Part shown: piece by piece, positions 26,403 through 35,043 of the stretch
Numbering within the stretch: the stretch's first letter is position 1
How the letters are laid out: every line of letters starts with the position of its first letter
From: Deltaproteobacteria bacterium
GTDB lineage: Bacteria > Myxococcota_A > Polyangia > DRWM01 > JAAZOP01
Assembly: GCA_016930215.1 (NCBI GenBank)
Contig: JAFGHH010000066.1
Coordinates: 1-43,199, forward strand
Reading direction: 5' to 3'
Length of the DNA: 43,199 bases
Position numbers and translations under genes: made by a program
The notes under the pieces: generated by a model
Told to the model about the DNA's origin: nothing
Seen by the model: only the letters and a program-made list of their open reading frames with translations
Database searches by the model: none

Positions 26403-27560
26403 ATGGAGGATGTCCGATTCGCCCGCTGCCGTCGACGAGCATCGCGATTCGCACCCTGGGTCGTCGTCCTGCTTGCCGCCGGCTGCGCCGAGACGACCTC
26501 GCTGTGGGGTGACGGCGCCACCTGCGACGATGCCGCCTGTCTCGACTATTGCCACGATCAGGGCTTCCCGACCGGTTCCTGCTCCTACGGCGAGTGCCTA
26601 TGCGGCGGCCGGGAGGACGGCGGGGCGACCTGCGACGCCGTCGGCTGCAACGCCTGGTGCGTCGCCGTCGGCTCGGACTTCGGCGAGTGCCGGGGCGACG
26701 AGTGCGTCTGCACGCCCCCGGTGGCGACGGACGCCGACGCCGATGCGGTCGCGTCCGACGACGGCACGACGGCCGAGGACGCAACCCTGCCCGAGACCAC
26801 CGGCCCGTGCACGCCCGGCGACATCGAGAACGTCCCCTGCGGCCTGCTGTGCGGCACGATCTCCCGCACCTGTCTCGCCGGCGGCACCTGGGGCGCCTGG
26901 AGCGACTGCCTCGGGGAGGGCGAGTGCTCGCCCGGCGCGGCCGACTCGCGCACCTGCACGTGCGGCGGCTCCGAATCCCGCACCTGTTCGCCGCTGTGCG
27001 CGTGGGGTTCCTGGAGCGGCTGCCCCTCCGGCACCTGCTCCCCCGGCGCCACCGAGTCCCGACCGTGCACGTGCGGCGGCTCCGAGTCCCGCACCTGCAA
27101 CTCCTCCTGCACCTGGGGTTCCTGGAGCGGCTGCTCCTCCGGCACCTGCTCCCCCGGCGCCACCGAATCCCGCGCCTGCACGTGCGGCGGCTCCGAGTCC
27201 CGCACCTGCAACTCCTCCTGCACCTGGGGTTCCTGGAGCGGCTGCTCCTCCGGCACCTGCACTCCGGGCGCCAGCGAGTCCCGCGACTGCCTCTGCGGCT
27301 CGACCCGCGAGACCCGCACCTGCAGCTCGTCCTGCAGTTGGGGCGCCTGGAGCGGCTGCCCGGTCCCCACCCACATGGACTCGGGCACGAACAACGACCC
27401 GTGCTCCGAGGCGTACAACACGTGGCGCTGCGCGTGGGACGCGCGTGTCTGCGGCGGCTGGGTGTCGCAGGTCTGTCGCGACGGCCACTGGGTCAGCTAC
27501 CACTGCGATCCGGCCAGCTGCGAGGGGTGCTGCCCGGCCTGGTCGTCGGCCTGCGAGTGA
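26403..27560 (+). CDS. Cys-rich lipoprotein with thrombospondin-type-1-like WxxWSxC repeats
   Basis: Lipobox LLAAGC; repeated GTCSPGATESRxCTCGGSESRTCNSSCTWGSWSGCS units. Confidence 0.8.
   Translation: MEDVRFARCRRRASRFAPWVVVLLAAGCAETTSLWGDGATCDDAACLDYCHDQGFPTGSCSYGECLCGGREDGGATCDAVGCNAWCVAVGSDFGECRGDECVCTPPVATDADADAVASDDGTTAEDATLPETTGPCTPGDIENVPCGLLCGTISRTCLAGGTWGAWSDCLGEGECSPGAADSRTCTCGGSESRTCSPLCAWGSWSGCPSGTCSPGATESRPCTCGGSESRTCNSSCTWGSWSGCSSGTCSPGATESRACTCGGSESRTCNSSCTWGSWSGCSSGTCTPGASESRDCLCGSTRETRTCSSSCSWGAWSGCPVPTHMDSGTNNDPCSEAYNTWRCAWDARVCGGWVSQVCRDGHWVSYHCDPASCEGCCPAWSSACE
26895..27360 (+). repeat. 111-bp (37-aa) tandem repeats, inner copies near identical
   Basis: ggttcctggagcggctg at 27006, 27117, 27228 (exact 111-bp period) with diverged flanking copies. 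Confidence 0.93.
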
Positions 27561-27587
27561 GGCCCGCCGACGGGCCGACCGTCCGCG

Positions 27588-27779
27588 TCAATCGAAGTCG
27601 AGGGTGACGACCGCCTCGTCGCGCTCGCCGTCGTGCTCGGGATCCTCGGGCGGCGGGTGGCTCGGACGCTGGGGCGGGGGCGGGACCTCGAGCGGCAGCT
27701 CGACGCACGGACGCTCGTCCCGCCGGGCCCGTTCGCGCTCGCGCTTGAGAATCTCCTCGATGATGAACCCGGGCAGCAT
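27588..27779 (-). CDS. 63-aa hypothetical protein
   Basis: MLPGFIIEEILKRERERARRDERPCVELPLEVPPPPQRP...; only plausible frame between flanking genes. Confidence 0.45.
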   Translation of the reverse strand: MLPGFIIEEILKRERERARRDERPCVELPLEVPPPPQRPSHPPPEDPEHDGERDEAVVTLDFD

Positions 27780-27877
27780 CGTCGGCCTGTCGCTCCCCCC
27801 AGGTTGATCCCAGGCCCATCATAACCCGGTTTCTCGGGCGCGCAAGGAATCCGGCCGGGCCTCCCGTGTCGCCGGAG

Positions 27878-29185
27878 CTACCAGCCGAGGTGCTCGCCGC
27901 GCTGGAAGTACTCGGCGAAGCCGGCGCGGTCGGCGCCCGCGGCCGCCAGGCGCTTGACGCCTTCCTTGAGCGAGCCGAGGTCGGTGGCGGTCGATAATCG
28001 CAGGTAGTGCCGGCCCTCGGTGCCGAGCTGTCCGAAGGAGTTGCGGTCCATGGTGGCGACGCCGTGCTTGTACAGCGCGAACAGCTGGAACATCGTCGAG
28101 GGGCTGGTCTTCTTCTGCTTGTCCTTCGGCAGCGAGGCGTAGGCCTCGAGCAGACCGAGCTTCTCGAGCATGCCGGCGATGTTCGGGAAGACGTAGAACG
28201 CCCCCTTCGGCTGGGCGCAGGTGACGCCGGGCAACCCGTTCAACGCCTGGACCACGTACTCCGCCCGCTGCTCGAACTGGCGCACCATGTCCTGGACGAT
28301 CGGGACGAGCGCCGGGTTCTCGATCGCCTCCTGGCCGGCGAGCTGGATGAACGGCGGCGTGCAGGAGACGATGTTGACGTTGAGCGTCTTGAAGATCTGC
28401 GCTTCCTCGGGCGTGGGCAGCACCGCGTAGCCGAGCCGCCAGCCGGTCATGGCGTAGGTCTTGCTGTGCCCCGAGACCAGGATCGTCCGCTCGCGCATCC
28501 CGGGCAGCGAGGCGATCGATTGGTGCTTGAGGCCGCCGAACACGATGTACTCGTAGACCTCGTCGGAGTAGATCCGCACCGCGCCGTCGCACTTCGACCG
28601 GATCACCTCGGCGATCTCCTGCAGGTCCCGCTCGGTCAGCACGCCGCCGGTGGGGTTCGACGGCGTGTTGAGGATGATCACCTTGGTCTTGGGCGTGATC
28701 AGCGCCTCGATCTCCCGGGCGGTGAAACGGAAGCCGCGGGACTCCTCGAGGTGCAGCGGCACCGGCTTCGCCTGGCAGAACGTGACGCACGATTCGTAGA
28801 TCGGGAACCCGGGGCTGGGGTAGATCACCTCCTCGCCCGGATTCACGTAGGTCGTCATCGTGTAGAAGATCGGCGGCTTCGCGCCCGGCGTCACCACCAC
28901 CTGCTCGGGGGACACCTTGATGCCGCGCGTCTCGGACACCTGCCTGGCAATCGCGGCGCGGAACGGCAGCACGCCTTGCGGATCGCAGTAGTGCGAGTTG
29001 CCGGCATCGATCTCGCGCTTGGCCCGCTCGTTGATCGGTGCCGCCGAGTTGAAGTCGGGCTCGCCGAGGTTGAGCTTGATCGGCTTCATCCCGGCCTCTT
29101 CGCATCGCCGGATGTCGACCCCGATCTTGAACGCGTTCTCCGTTCCCAACAGGGCCATCCGCTCCGCCACCAACGCTCGCGCCAT
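27878..29185 (-). CDS. PLP-dependent aminotransferase, class I/II (aspartate aminotransferase family)
   Basis: KLNLGEPDFN, NTPSNPTGGVLTERDL, SGHSKTYAMTGWRLGY; ATG at 29185 follows GAGGAGGTG. Confidence 0.92.
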   Translation of the reverse strand: MARALVAERMALLGTENAFKIGVDIRRCEEAGMKPIKLNLGEPDFNSAAPINERAKREIDAGNSHYCDPQGVLPFRAAIARQVSETRGIKVSPEQVVVTPGAKPPIFYTMTTYVNPGEEVIYPSPGFPIYESCVTFCQAKPVPLHLEESRGFRFTAREIEALITPKTKVIILNTPSNPTGGVLTERDLQEIAEVIRSKCDGAVRIYSDEVYEYIVFGGLKHQSIASLPGMRERTILVSGHSKTYAMTGWRLGYAVLPTPEEAQIFKTLNVNIVSCTPPFIQLAGQEAIENPALVPIVQDMVRQFEQRAEYVVQALNGLPGVTCAQPKGAFYVFPNIAGMLEKLGLLEAYASLPKDKQKKTSPSTMFQLFALYKHGVATMDRNSFGQLGTEGRHYLRLSTATDLGSLKEGVKRLAAAGADRAGFAEYFQRGEHLGW

Positions 29186-29225
29186 CTCGCACCTCCTCGC
29201 CTGGGCTGCCGGGGCAGCGGTAGTC

Positions 29226-29255
29226 ACGCTAGTCAGGCCTGCGAGGCGGCGTCAA
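29226..29255 (-). promoter_or_regulatory. Candidate promoter for the aminotransferase
   Basis: Minus strand TTGACG-N18-TAGCGT. Confidence 0.4.
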
Positions 29256-29340
29256 CCCCCTTCGCGTCGCCCCCGGATCGCCCCGCCGAAACCCGACCGG
29301 TTACTTGACTCCCGCCCCCCCTGCCGCGACTCTCCGCTCC

Positions 29341-30885
29341 GTGAAGCAACGGAAGCTCGTCCTCCTCGGACTCGACGGCGCCACCTGGGATCAGCTGCAA
29401 CCGGCGGTCGACCGCGGCGAGCTGCCGAATCTCGCCCGGGTCCTCGAGCGCGGCGCGCACGGCGTCCTCGAATCGACCGTCCCTCCGACCACCCCGCCGG
29501 CCTGGTCGTCGAGCCAGACCGGCGTCGGCCCCGGACGCCACGGGATCTTCGACTTCCGCGCGACCCCGCACGCGGACCCCGAGCGGCGTCTGGTCTCGCT
29601 GCAGCAGATGAAGGGGCTCAAGCTGTGGCAGGTGCTCAACCGGCAGCATCGCACCTGCGGCTACCTCAACGTCCCGGTGCTCTACCCGCCCGACCCGGTC
29701 GATGGACACATGATCTCCGGCATGATGACCCCGGGCCCGGAGGCGGAGTTCACCCACCCGGCGGAGCTCAAGGCCGAGATCTTCCGCCTGTTCCCCGACT
29801 ACGTCCTCGACGTCGACATCCCGAAGTACGACGTCGAGTTCTGGGAGGACGCAAAGGTCTTCCTCGACGACGTCGAGCACGCCACGCGGCGCCGCATCGA
29901 GCTGTTCCTGCACCTGTTGGCGACCCGTCCGTGCGACTTCCAGATGCTGGTGCTCGAGGCGACCGACCGCGTGGGCCACCTGTTCTGGAAGTACCTCGAC
30001 CCGCGCGAGACGCTCTACCACTCCCCGCCGGCGCGACGGGTCCGCGAGCGCTACGCGGACGTGCTGCGCCTGATCGACGACTTCCTCGGCGAGTTGCTCG
30101 CGCGCACCGAACGGGGCCACGACCTGCTGCTGATGAGCGACCACGGCTTCGGCGGCAACGACGCCTACTTCAACGCCAACGCGTGGCTCGAGCGGGAAGG
30201 GCTGCTCGGCGTCCGCCGCGAGGTGGCCTGGAAGAAGCGCGCCTTCTACCGCGCCTGGAAGCTCGGCGACTCGTCGCCGATGCGCGCACTGGTCCCCAAG
30301 CCGATCCGACGCCGGCTGCGCAACAGGATCCGCAAGGGCCGCTCGTCGTTCCTCTCCGACCTCGAGACGTCGCTTGACTTCGAACGCACCAAGGTGTTCT
30401 ACGCTTCGATCCCGTGCCACGGCCTGTTCATCCGGCGGCAGGGGCCCGGCGCAGTGGAGTCGGACGGCGAGTACGCCGCGCTTCGCGAGCGCCTGCGCCG
30501 GGGGCTGATCGAGCTGCGGCATCCCGACGGCGGGGCGTTGTGCGATCGGGTGTGGGACCGCGAGGAGCTGTACGAGGGTCCGCTGGCCTGGACCGCCCCG
30601 GACCTTGTCTTCTACTGCCGCAACTACGCGGTCGTGCCGCGCCCACTGCTCGGCGCCACCGAGCTGGTGATGGACCTGGGTACCGCACCGAACGGCTTCC
30701 ACCGCCCCGACGGCATCTTCGCGGCCGTGGGCGAGGGGATCGAACCCCGGGCGCTCGACCGATCCTCGATCGTGCAGATCGCTCCGACGGTCCTGGCTCG
30801 GCTGGGACTCCCGCGGCCGCCGGGATGGCAGGCCGCTCCCATCCCGCTCGGCGCCGGGGATGAACCGCGACCCGCGGAGGGTTGA
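29341..30885 (+). CDS. Alkaline phosphatase superfamily protein (type I phosphodiesterase/nucleotide pyrophosphatase-like)
   Basis: LVLLGLDGATWDQ, VPPTTPPAWSSSQTG, LLLMSDHGFGG; GTG at 29341 preferred over TTG 29305. Confidence 0.85.
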   Translation: MKQRKLVLLGLDGATWDQLQPAVDRGELPNLARVLERGAHGVLESTVPPTTPPAWSSSQTGVGPGRHGIFDFRATPHADPERRLVSLQQMKGLKLWQVLNRQHRTCGYLNVPVLYPPDPVDGHMISGMMTPGPEAEFTHPAELKAEIFRLFPDYVLDVDIPKYDVEFWEDAKVFLDDVEHATRRRIELFLHLLATRPCDFQMLVLEATDRVGHLFWKYLDPRETLYHSPPARRVRERYADVLRLIDDFLGELLARTERGHDLLLMSDHGFGGNDAYFNANAWLEREGLLGVRREVAWKKRAFYRAWKLGDSSPMRALVPKPIRRRLRNRIRKGRSSFLSDLETSLDFERTKVFYASIPCHGLFIRRQGPGAVESDGEYAALRERLRRGLIELRHPDGGALCDRVWDREELYEGPLAWTAPDLVFYCRNYAVVPRPLLGATELVMDLGTAPNGFHRPDGIFAAVGEGIEPRALDRSSIVQIAPTVLARLGLPRPPGWQAAPIPLGAGDEPRPAEG

Positions 30886-30904
30886 GACCCGAGGACGAAC
30901 CGAC

Positions 30905-33900
30905 ATGGACGACCAGCAGCAGCCAGAGCCAGGGACTCCGCCCGACGGGGCCCTTCGCACGGACGAGGCCGAGGGCTCGAAGGACGCCGGCGCCGCACCG
31001 GCCGGAACGCCCCAGACACCCCCGACACCCGCGCCGGACGCGGCCCCGCCGCCGCCGCCGGGCGGCAGGAGTCTCAAGAAGACCGTCGGCTTCGCGGTCA
31101 AGCTGCTGATCTCGCTCGGCATCCTGGCCTACGTGATCTGGAAGATCGGCCGACAGGCCGAGTGGGACCAGCTACAGGACCGCCTGGCCGACCTCGACTG
31201 GAGCTGGGTCGCGCTCGGCTTCCTGGCCCAGCTCTGTGCGATGGCCTGCACCCTCACGCGCTGGAAGCTGCTGCTCGACGGCCAGGAGATGCACGTCCCG
31301 CTCAAGCACCTGATCGGCACCTTCATGATCGGGCGTTTCATCGGCACCTTCACGCCGTCGACCGTCGGGCTCGACGGCTACCGGATGTTCGACATCGCCA
31401 AGCACTCGCGGAAGATCGCCCCCGCCGTCTCGGTGATCCTGGTCGAGAAGGTGATCGGGTTCTTCGTGCTGTCGATGCTGGTGCTGCTGACGCTGCCCTG
31501 GGGTCTGGCGGTGCTGCCGTCGTCGACGCTCACCGCCGTCGGCGCGCTGTACTCGGTCCCCGTGCTGCTGTCGCTGGTGCTGCTCTCCAAGCCGTCGCTG
31601 ATCCAGCGGCTCCTCGGCGTCTTCTTCCGCCCCGGCACGGCGCTGGGCAAGAAGGTGGAGACCGCCGCCGCCGCCGTCACGACCTACGAGGCGCAGCGGG
31701 GGAAGCTGGTGCGGGCGGTGGCGATCGGGTTCCCGGTCCACCTGTTCTCGATCTGCATCTTCATCTGCACCGGGTACGCGATCGGGGCGCCGATCTCGCT
31801 GACCGACATGCTGTTCGTCGGGCCGCTGGTGATCACCGCCACGGTCCTGCCGATTTCGCTGTCGGGGCTCGGGGTGCGCGAGGCCGCGTTCATCTACCTG
31901 CTGACGGCGACCGGCGTGTCGGTGGGCGAGGCGGCGTTGCTGTCGTTCCTCGGATACCTGATCGGCCGCGTGATCTCGATGTTCGGCGGCATCTTCTGGA
32001 TCGTCCGGCGCGTCGGCTACAAGGTGGAGATCACCGGCAAGGCGATGGAGCGCCGGGACGAGGCGCCGGGCCCGGTGGCCGAGGCGCCGGCCGGCCCGAC
32101 GCGACCCGACCGCCCGTTGCTCGGTCCGGGACGCCACCTGTGGCTCGGCGCCGCCGCCGGCCTGGCCGCCGGGATGCTCGTCGGCCTGGCCGAAATGACC
32201 TACGTCCTGCTGCGCATCCCCCCGCCACGACCCTGGGGCGCGCTGCTGTACGCCTCGTCGCTGTACGGCGCCGTCTGCGCCGCCCTCGGTCTCGGCCTCG
32301 GCCTCTCCTGGTGGCTGCTTGGGCGGTTCGCCGGCGGGCGGCGCGGCGGCTTCCGCGCGTCGGTCGAGGGCCTGTGGACGGGCACCGCGTTCGCGCTGGT
32401 CGCGGGGCTCGGCCTGGTGATCGCGCGGTTCCGGGTGTTCCGCGACCTGTTCGACGAGAAGCTGCCGGCGATGGGCGCCGGGGGCCTCGGCGTGCAGTTC
32501 GCGCTGCTGCTGGTCTTCGGCGCGCTGTTCGTCGGCGGGTTCGTCGGCGTGCGCCGGCTGCTGCGTCGCCCGGCCGCCGCCTGGTTCCGCCGGGCCTGGG
32601 GGCCCCTGGTCCCGGTGCTGGCCCTGCTCGTCCCCGGCCTGCTCGGCCTGGCGCTCGAGGCCCCGCGCTCCGCGGACGCCGCACCGGGAACCGCCCCGCC
32701 GCCGAACGCGCCGAACGTCGTGTTCGTGATGGTCGACACGCTGCGGGTGGACGAGCTCGGGGCGTACAACCCGGAGGCGGCGGCGCGCGACCAGACGCCG
32801 GCGATGGACGCGCTGGCCCGCGAGGGGATCGTCTTCTCCCAGGCCTTCGCCCAGGCCTCGTGGACCCGCCCCTCGGTCGCCTCCGCGATGACCGGCCGCT
32901 TCCCCTCGACCCACGGCGCGACGCACAAGGACGACGCGCTCCCCGACGCCGCGCAGACGTTGGCCGAGCTGTTGCGCGCCAAGGGGTACCGCACCGCCGG
33001 CATCGTCACGAACTACAACCTGGCCCCGGACTTCAACTTCCAGCAGGGGTTCGACGACTACGTCTACCTCACCCCGCGCTACTTCCTGGGCGCCGACGAC
33101 ACGACCGCCAAGCTCGCGCTGTACCAGATCTTCCGGCTGGTCCACGAGCGCTACGCGTCCTCCGGACACGACGTGGACCGCTACTACCAGGACGCCCGGC
33201 GCGCCACCGACGAGGCCCTCGGCTGGCTCGACCACAACCCCGACCGCTCCCGGCCGTTCTTCCTGTGGGTCCAGTACATGGACCCCCACGACCCGTACTT
33301 CGCCCACGACGGTTCGGGCGACGTCTTCGGCCACGCCCTCAACCCCAGCCCTCCCGCGTCCCGGCGCGACCGGATCGTCGAGGTCTACCGCCAGGAGGTC
33401 CGCTACACCGACGACCACCTCGGACGCCTGTTCGACGGGCTCCGCGCGCGCGGACTGCTCGACCGCTCCGTGGTCTTCGTCTGGGCCGACCACGGCGAGG
33501 AGTTCCTCGACCACGGCGACTGGTGGCACGGCACGACGCTCTACGACGAGCTGGTGCACGTGCCGCTGATCGTCCGGCTGCCGCGGACGACGCCCCGTGC
33601 GGGATGGAAGCCGGCCGGGTTGTCGGCCGGCAAGCGCTTTCCCGGCTGGGTCAGCCTGATCGACATGCCGTGGACGATCCTCCACGAGGTCGGCTACACG
33701 CCGGAGCAGCTCGCGGCGGCCGGCTACCAGGGCGCGGACCTGTTCACCCCGCGCGCCCAGCCCTCGGTCTTCATGGAGGAGGACCACCAGGGCAACGTCC
33801 TCCGCGGCTTGCGCTGGTGCGGCAGCGACGGCAGCGCCTACAAGCTGATCCAGGCCGAGGCGCTGAACCGTCCCGGGCTGCGCCCCGAGGAGCTGTACGG

Positions 33901-34162
33901 CGTGGCGCCCTCCGACCGTCCCGGCCCGCTCACCGCGGCCGGTATCGCGGCGCGCGAGCAGCAGGAGCTGTCGGTGGGCGTCCCGACCGTCGTCGCCGAG
34001 GGACGTCGGGCGATCGCCCGGCCGGCCGAGGCGGCGCGCCGGGCGGCGCTCCCACGCCAGCAGGTCACCTCCGCCACCGACGACGAGCGGCTCAAGGCGC
34101 TCGGCTACATCCAGGACCAGAACCACGCCCCCGGAGGCCAGCCCCCGGACCCCGCACCCTGA
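30905..34162 (+). CDS. Fusion: UPF0104/YbhN (LPG synthase TM-like) flippase-like domain + extra TM block + sulfatase-like alkaline phosphatase superfamily domain
   Basis: N-term: ...WVALGFLAQLCAMACTLTRWKLLL...GRFIGTFTPSTVGLDGYR...PISLSGLGVREAAFIYLL; C-term: NVVFVMVDTLRVDELGAY, SWTRPSVASAMTGRFPSTHG, FLWVQYMDPHDPY, VWADHGEEF. Confidence 0.9.
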   Translation: MDDQQQPEPGTPPDGALRTDEAEGSKDAGAAPAGTPQTPPTPAPDAAPPPPPGGRSLKKTVGFAVKLLISLGILAYVIWKIGRQAEWDQLQDRLADLDWSWVALGFLAQLCAMACTLTRWKLLLDGQEMHVPLKHLIGTFMIGRFIGTFTPSTVGLDGYRMFDIAKHSRKIAPAVSVILVEKVIGFFVLSMLVLLTLPWGLAVLPSSTLTAVGALYSVPVLLSLVLLSKPSLIQRLLGVFFRPGTALGKKVETAAAAVTTYEAQRGKLVRAVAIGFPVHLFSICIFICTGYAIGAPISLTDMLFVGPLVITATVLPISLSGLGVREAAFIYLLTATGVSVGEAALLSFLGYLIGRVISMFGGIFWIVRRVGYKVEITGKAMERRDEAPGPVAEAPAGPTRPDRPLLGPGRHLWLGAAAGLAAGMLVGLAEMTYVLLRIPPPRPWGALLYASSLYGAVCAALGLGLGLSWWLLGRFAGGRRGGFRASVEGLWTGTAFALVAGLGLVIARFRVFRDLFDEKLPAMGAGGLGVQFALLLVFGALFVGGFVGVRRLLRRPAAAWFRRAWGPLVPVLALLVPGLLGLALEAPRSADAAPGTAPPPNAPNVVFVMVDTLRVDELGAYNPEAAARDQTPAMDALAREGIVFSQAFAQASWTRPSVASAMTGRFPSTHGATHKDDALPDAAQTLAELLRAKGYRTAGIVTNYNLAPDFNFQQGFDDYVYLTPRYFLGADDTTAKLALYQIFRLVHERYASSGHDVDRYYQDARRATDEALGWLDHNPDRSRPFFLWVQYMDPHDPYFAHDGSGDVFGHALNPSPPASRRDRIVEVYRQEVRYTDDHLGRLFDGLRARGLLDRSVVFVWADHGEEFLDHGDWWHGTTLYDELVHVPLIVRLPRTTPRAGWKPAGLSAGKRFPGWVSLIDMPWTILHEVGYTPEQLAAAGYQGADLFTPRAQPSVFMEEDHQGNVLRGLRWCGSDGSAYKLIQAEALNRPGLRPEELYGVAPSDRPGPLTAAGIAAREQQELSVGVPTVVAEGRRAIARPAEAARRAALPRQQVTSATDDERLKALGYIQDQNHAPGGQPPDPAP

Positions 34163-34240
34163 TCCCCGCCCTCCCGCTCGGATTTCGCCCTCCCCCCTTC
34201 CCCTGGCCCCCGGACCCCTTTCGTCCTACCATCAGGTGCG

Positions 34241-34405
34241 ATGGCTGGACGACTCGGCAGGTTCGTGTGGCAGGGTTTGACGGGACTGGCCGTGGTGGTG
34301 CTGGTGCTGGTCGGCGTGTCGTTCCTGATCGGCATCCTCAAGGCCGCCCTGTCCGTCGGTGCGTTGCTGCTGCTCGGGTTCGTGATCTGGAAGATCGTCG
34401 CCTGA
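34241..34405 (+). CDS. 54-aa hydrophobic protein, probably two TM helices (absent from supplied ORF track)
   Basis: MAGRLGRFVWQGLTGLAVVVLVLVGVSFLIGILKAALSVGALLLLGFVIWKIVA*; TACCAT 8 nt upstream. Confidence 0.6.
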   Translation: MAGRLGRFVWQGLTGLAVVVLVLVGVSFLIGILKAALSVGALLLLGFVIWKIVA

Positions 34406-34433
34406 GGCACGGACGACGAACGGGAGACGCCGC

Positions 34434-34997
34434 TTGCTCGACATGGATTCCGCGAAGTGCTGGTCGGCCGTCGCCGCGCTGGTCGTGTCGCTCGCCGCGC
34501 CGGCGGCCCGTGCCGCCGACCCGGCGGAGTCCTCGCCTTCCTCGGCCGTTCCGGAGGGCTACGCGGAGTTGCACGTCGACCTCGTGCCCGGCGGCGCCGC
34601 ACTCGCCCTCGACTCCGGCCAGTTCTGCGGCCTGCCGTGCCGGACACTGGTGGTGCCCGGCGAGCACACGTTCGTGCTGTCGCACCCGGACCTCGACCCG
34701 CGCAGCTTCACCCGGACCTTCGACGAGGGGCGGTCGCTGCTGCTGGGCGGCAGCCTGGTCGGGACGGGGCCGGACACGCTCGGCATCGTGCTCTACGCGC
34801 TCGGTGCCATCGCCATCCTCACGGCGACGGGGCTGGTGGCCTGGGACGTGGCGATCAACGTGGGCTACGGCGAGGCCGACTGGACCCGCTCCTACGTCGC
34901 CGCGGGCCTCGGCCCGGTGGGCCTGATCCTGGCGATCTGGGGTGCCGTCCGCGGCGGCGACGGCGAGGGCGAGATCCGCGAGACCTGGGTCCCCTGA
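34434..34997 (+). CDS. Membrane protein with PEGA-like domain and C-terminal TMs
   Basis: Signal peptide, YAELHVDLVPGGAALALDSGQFCGLPCRTLVVPGEHTFVLSHP, then two hydrophobic segments; TTG start with GGGAGA 6 nt upstream. Confidence 0.6.
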   Translation: MLDMDSAKCWSAVAALVVSLAAPAARAADPAESSPSSAVPEGYAELHVDLVPGGAALALDSGQFCGLPCRTLVVPGEHTFVLSHPDLDPRSFTRTFDEGRSLLLGGSLVGTGPDTLGIVLYALGAIAILTATGLVAWDVAINVGYGEADWTRSYVAAGLGPVGLILAIWGAVRGGDGEGEIRETWVP

Positions 34998-35004
34998 ACG
35001 GCGC

Positions 35005-35034
35005 GGCACACGCGCCGGACCGTTGTGCTAGAAT
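35005..35034 (+). promoter_or_regulatory. Candidate near-leaderless promoter for the RND operon
   Basis: GGCACA-N18-TAGAAT ending 9 nt before ATG 35044; no SD. Confidence 0.4.
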
Positions 35035-35043
35035 CCGCGGGCA

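Noticed and set aside
29305-29340. TTG start for the AP-superfamily gene
   Set aside because: The extension MTPAPPAATLRS is low-complexity and without SD; GTG 29341 fits the conserved KLVLLGLDGA start. Not certain
31172-34926. 984-aa minus ORF and 1254-aa plus ORF over the flippase-sulfatase gene
   Set aside because: Arg/Pro/Gly/Ala-rich shadow frames of the true coding frame at 30905-34162
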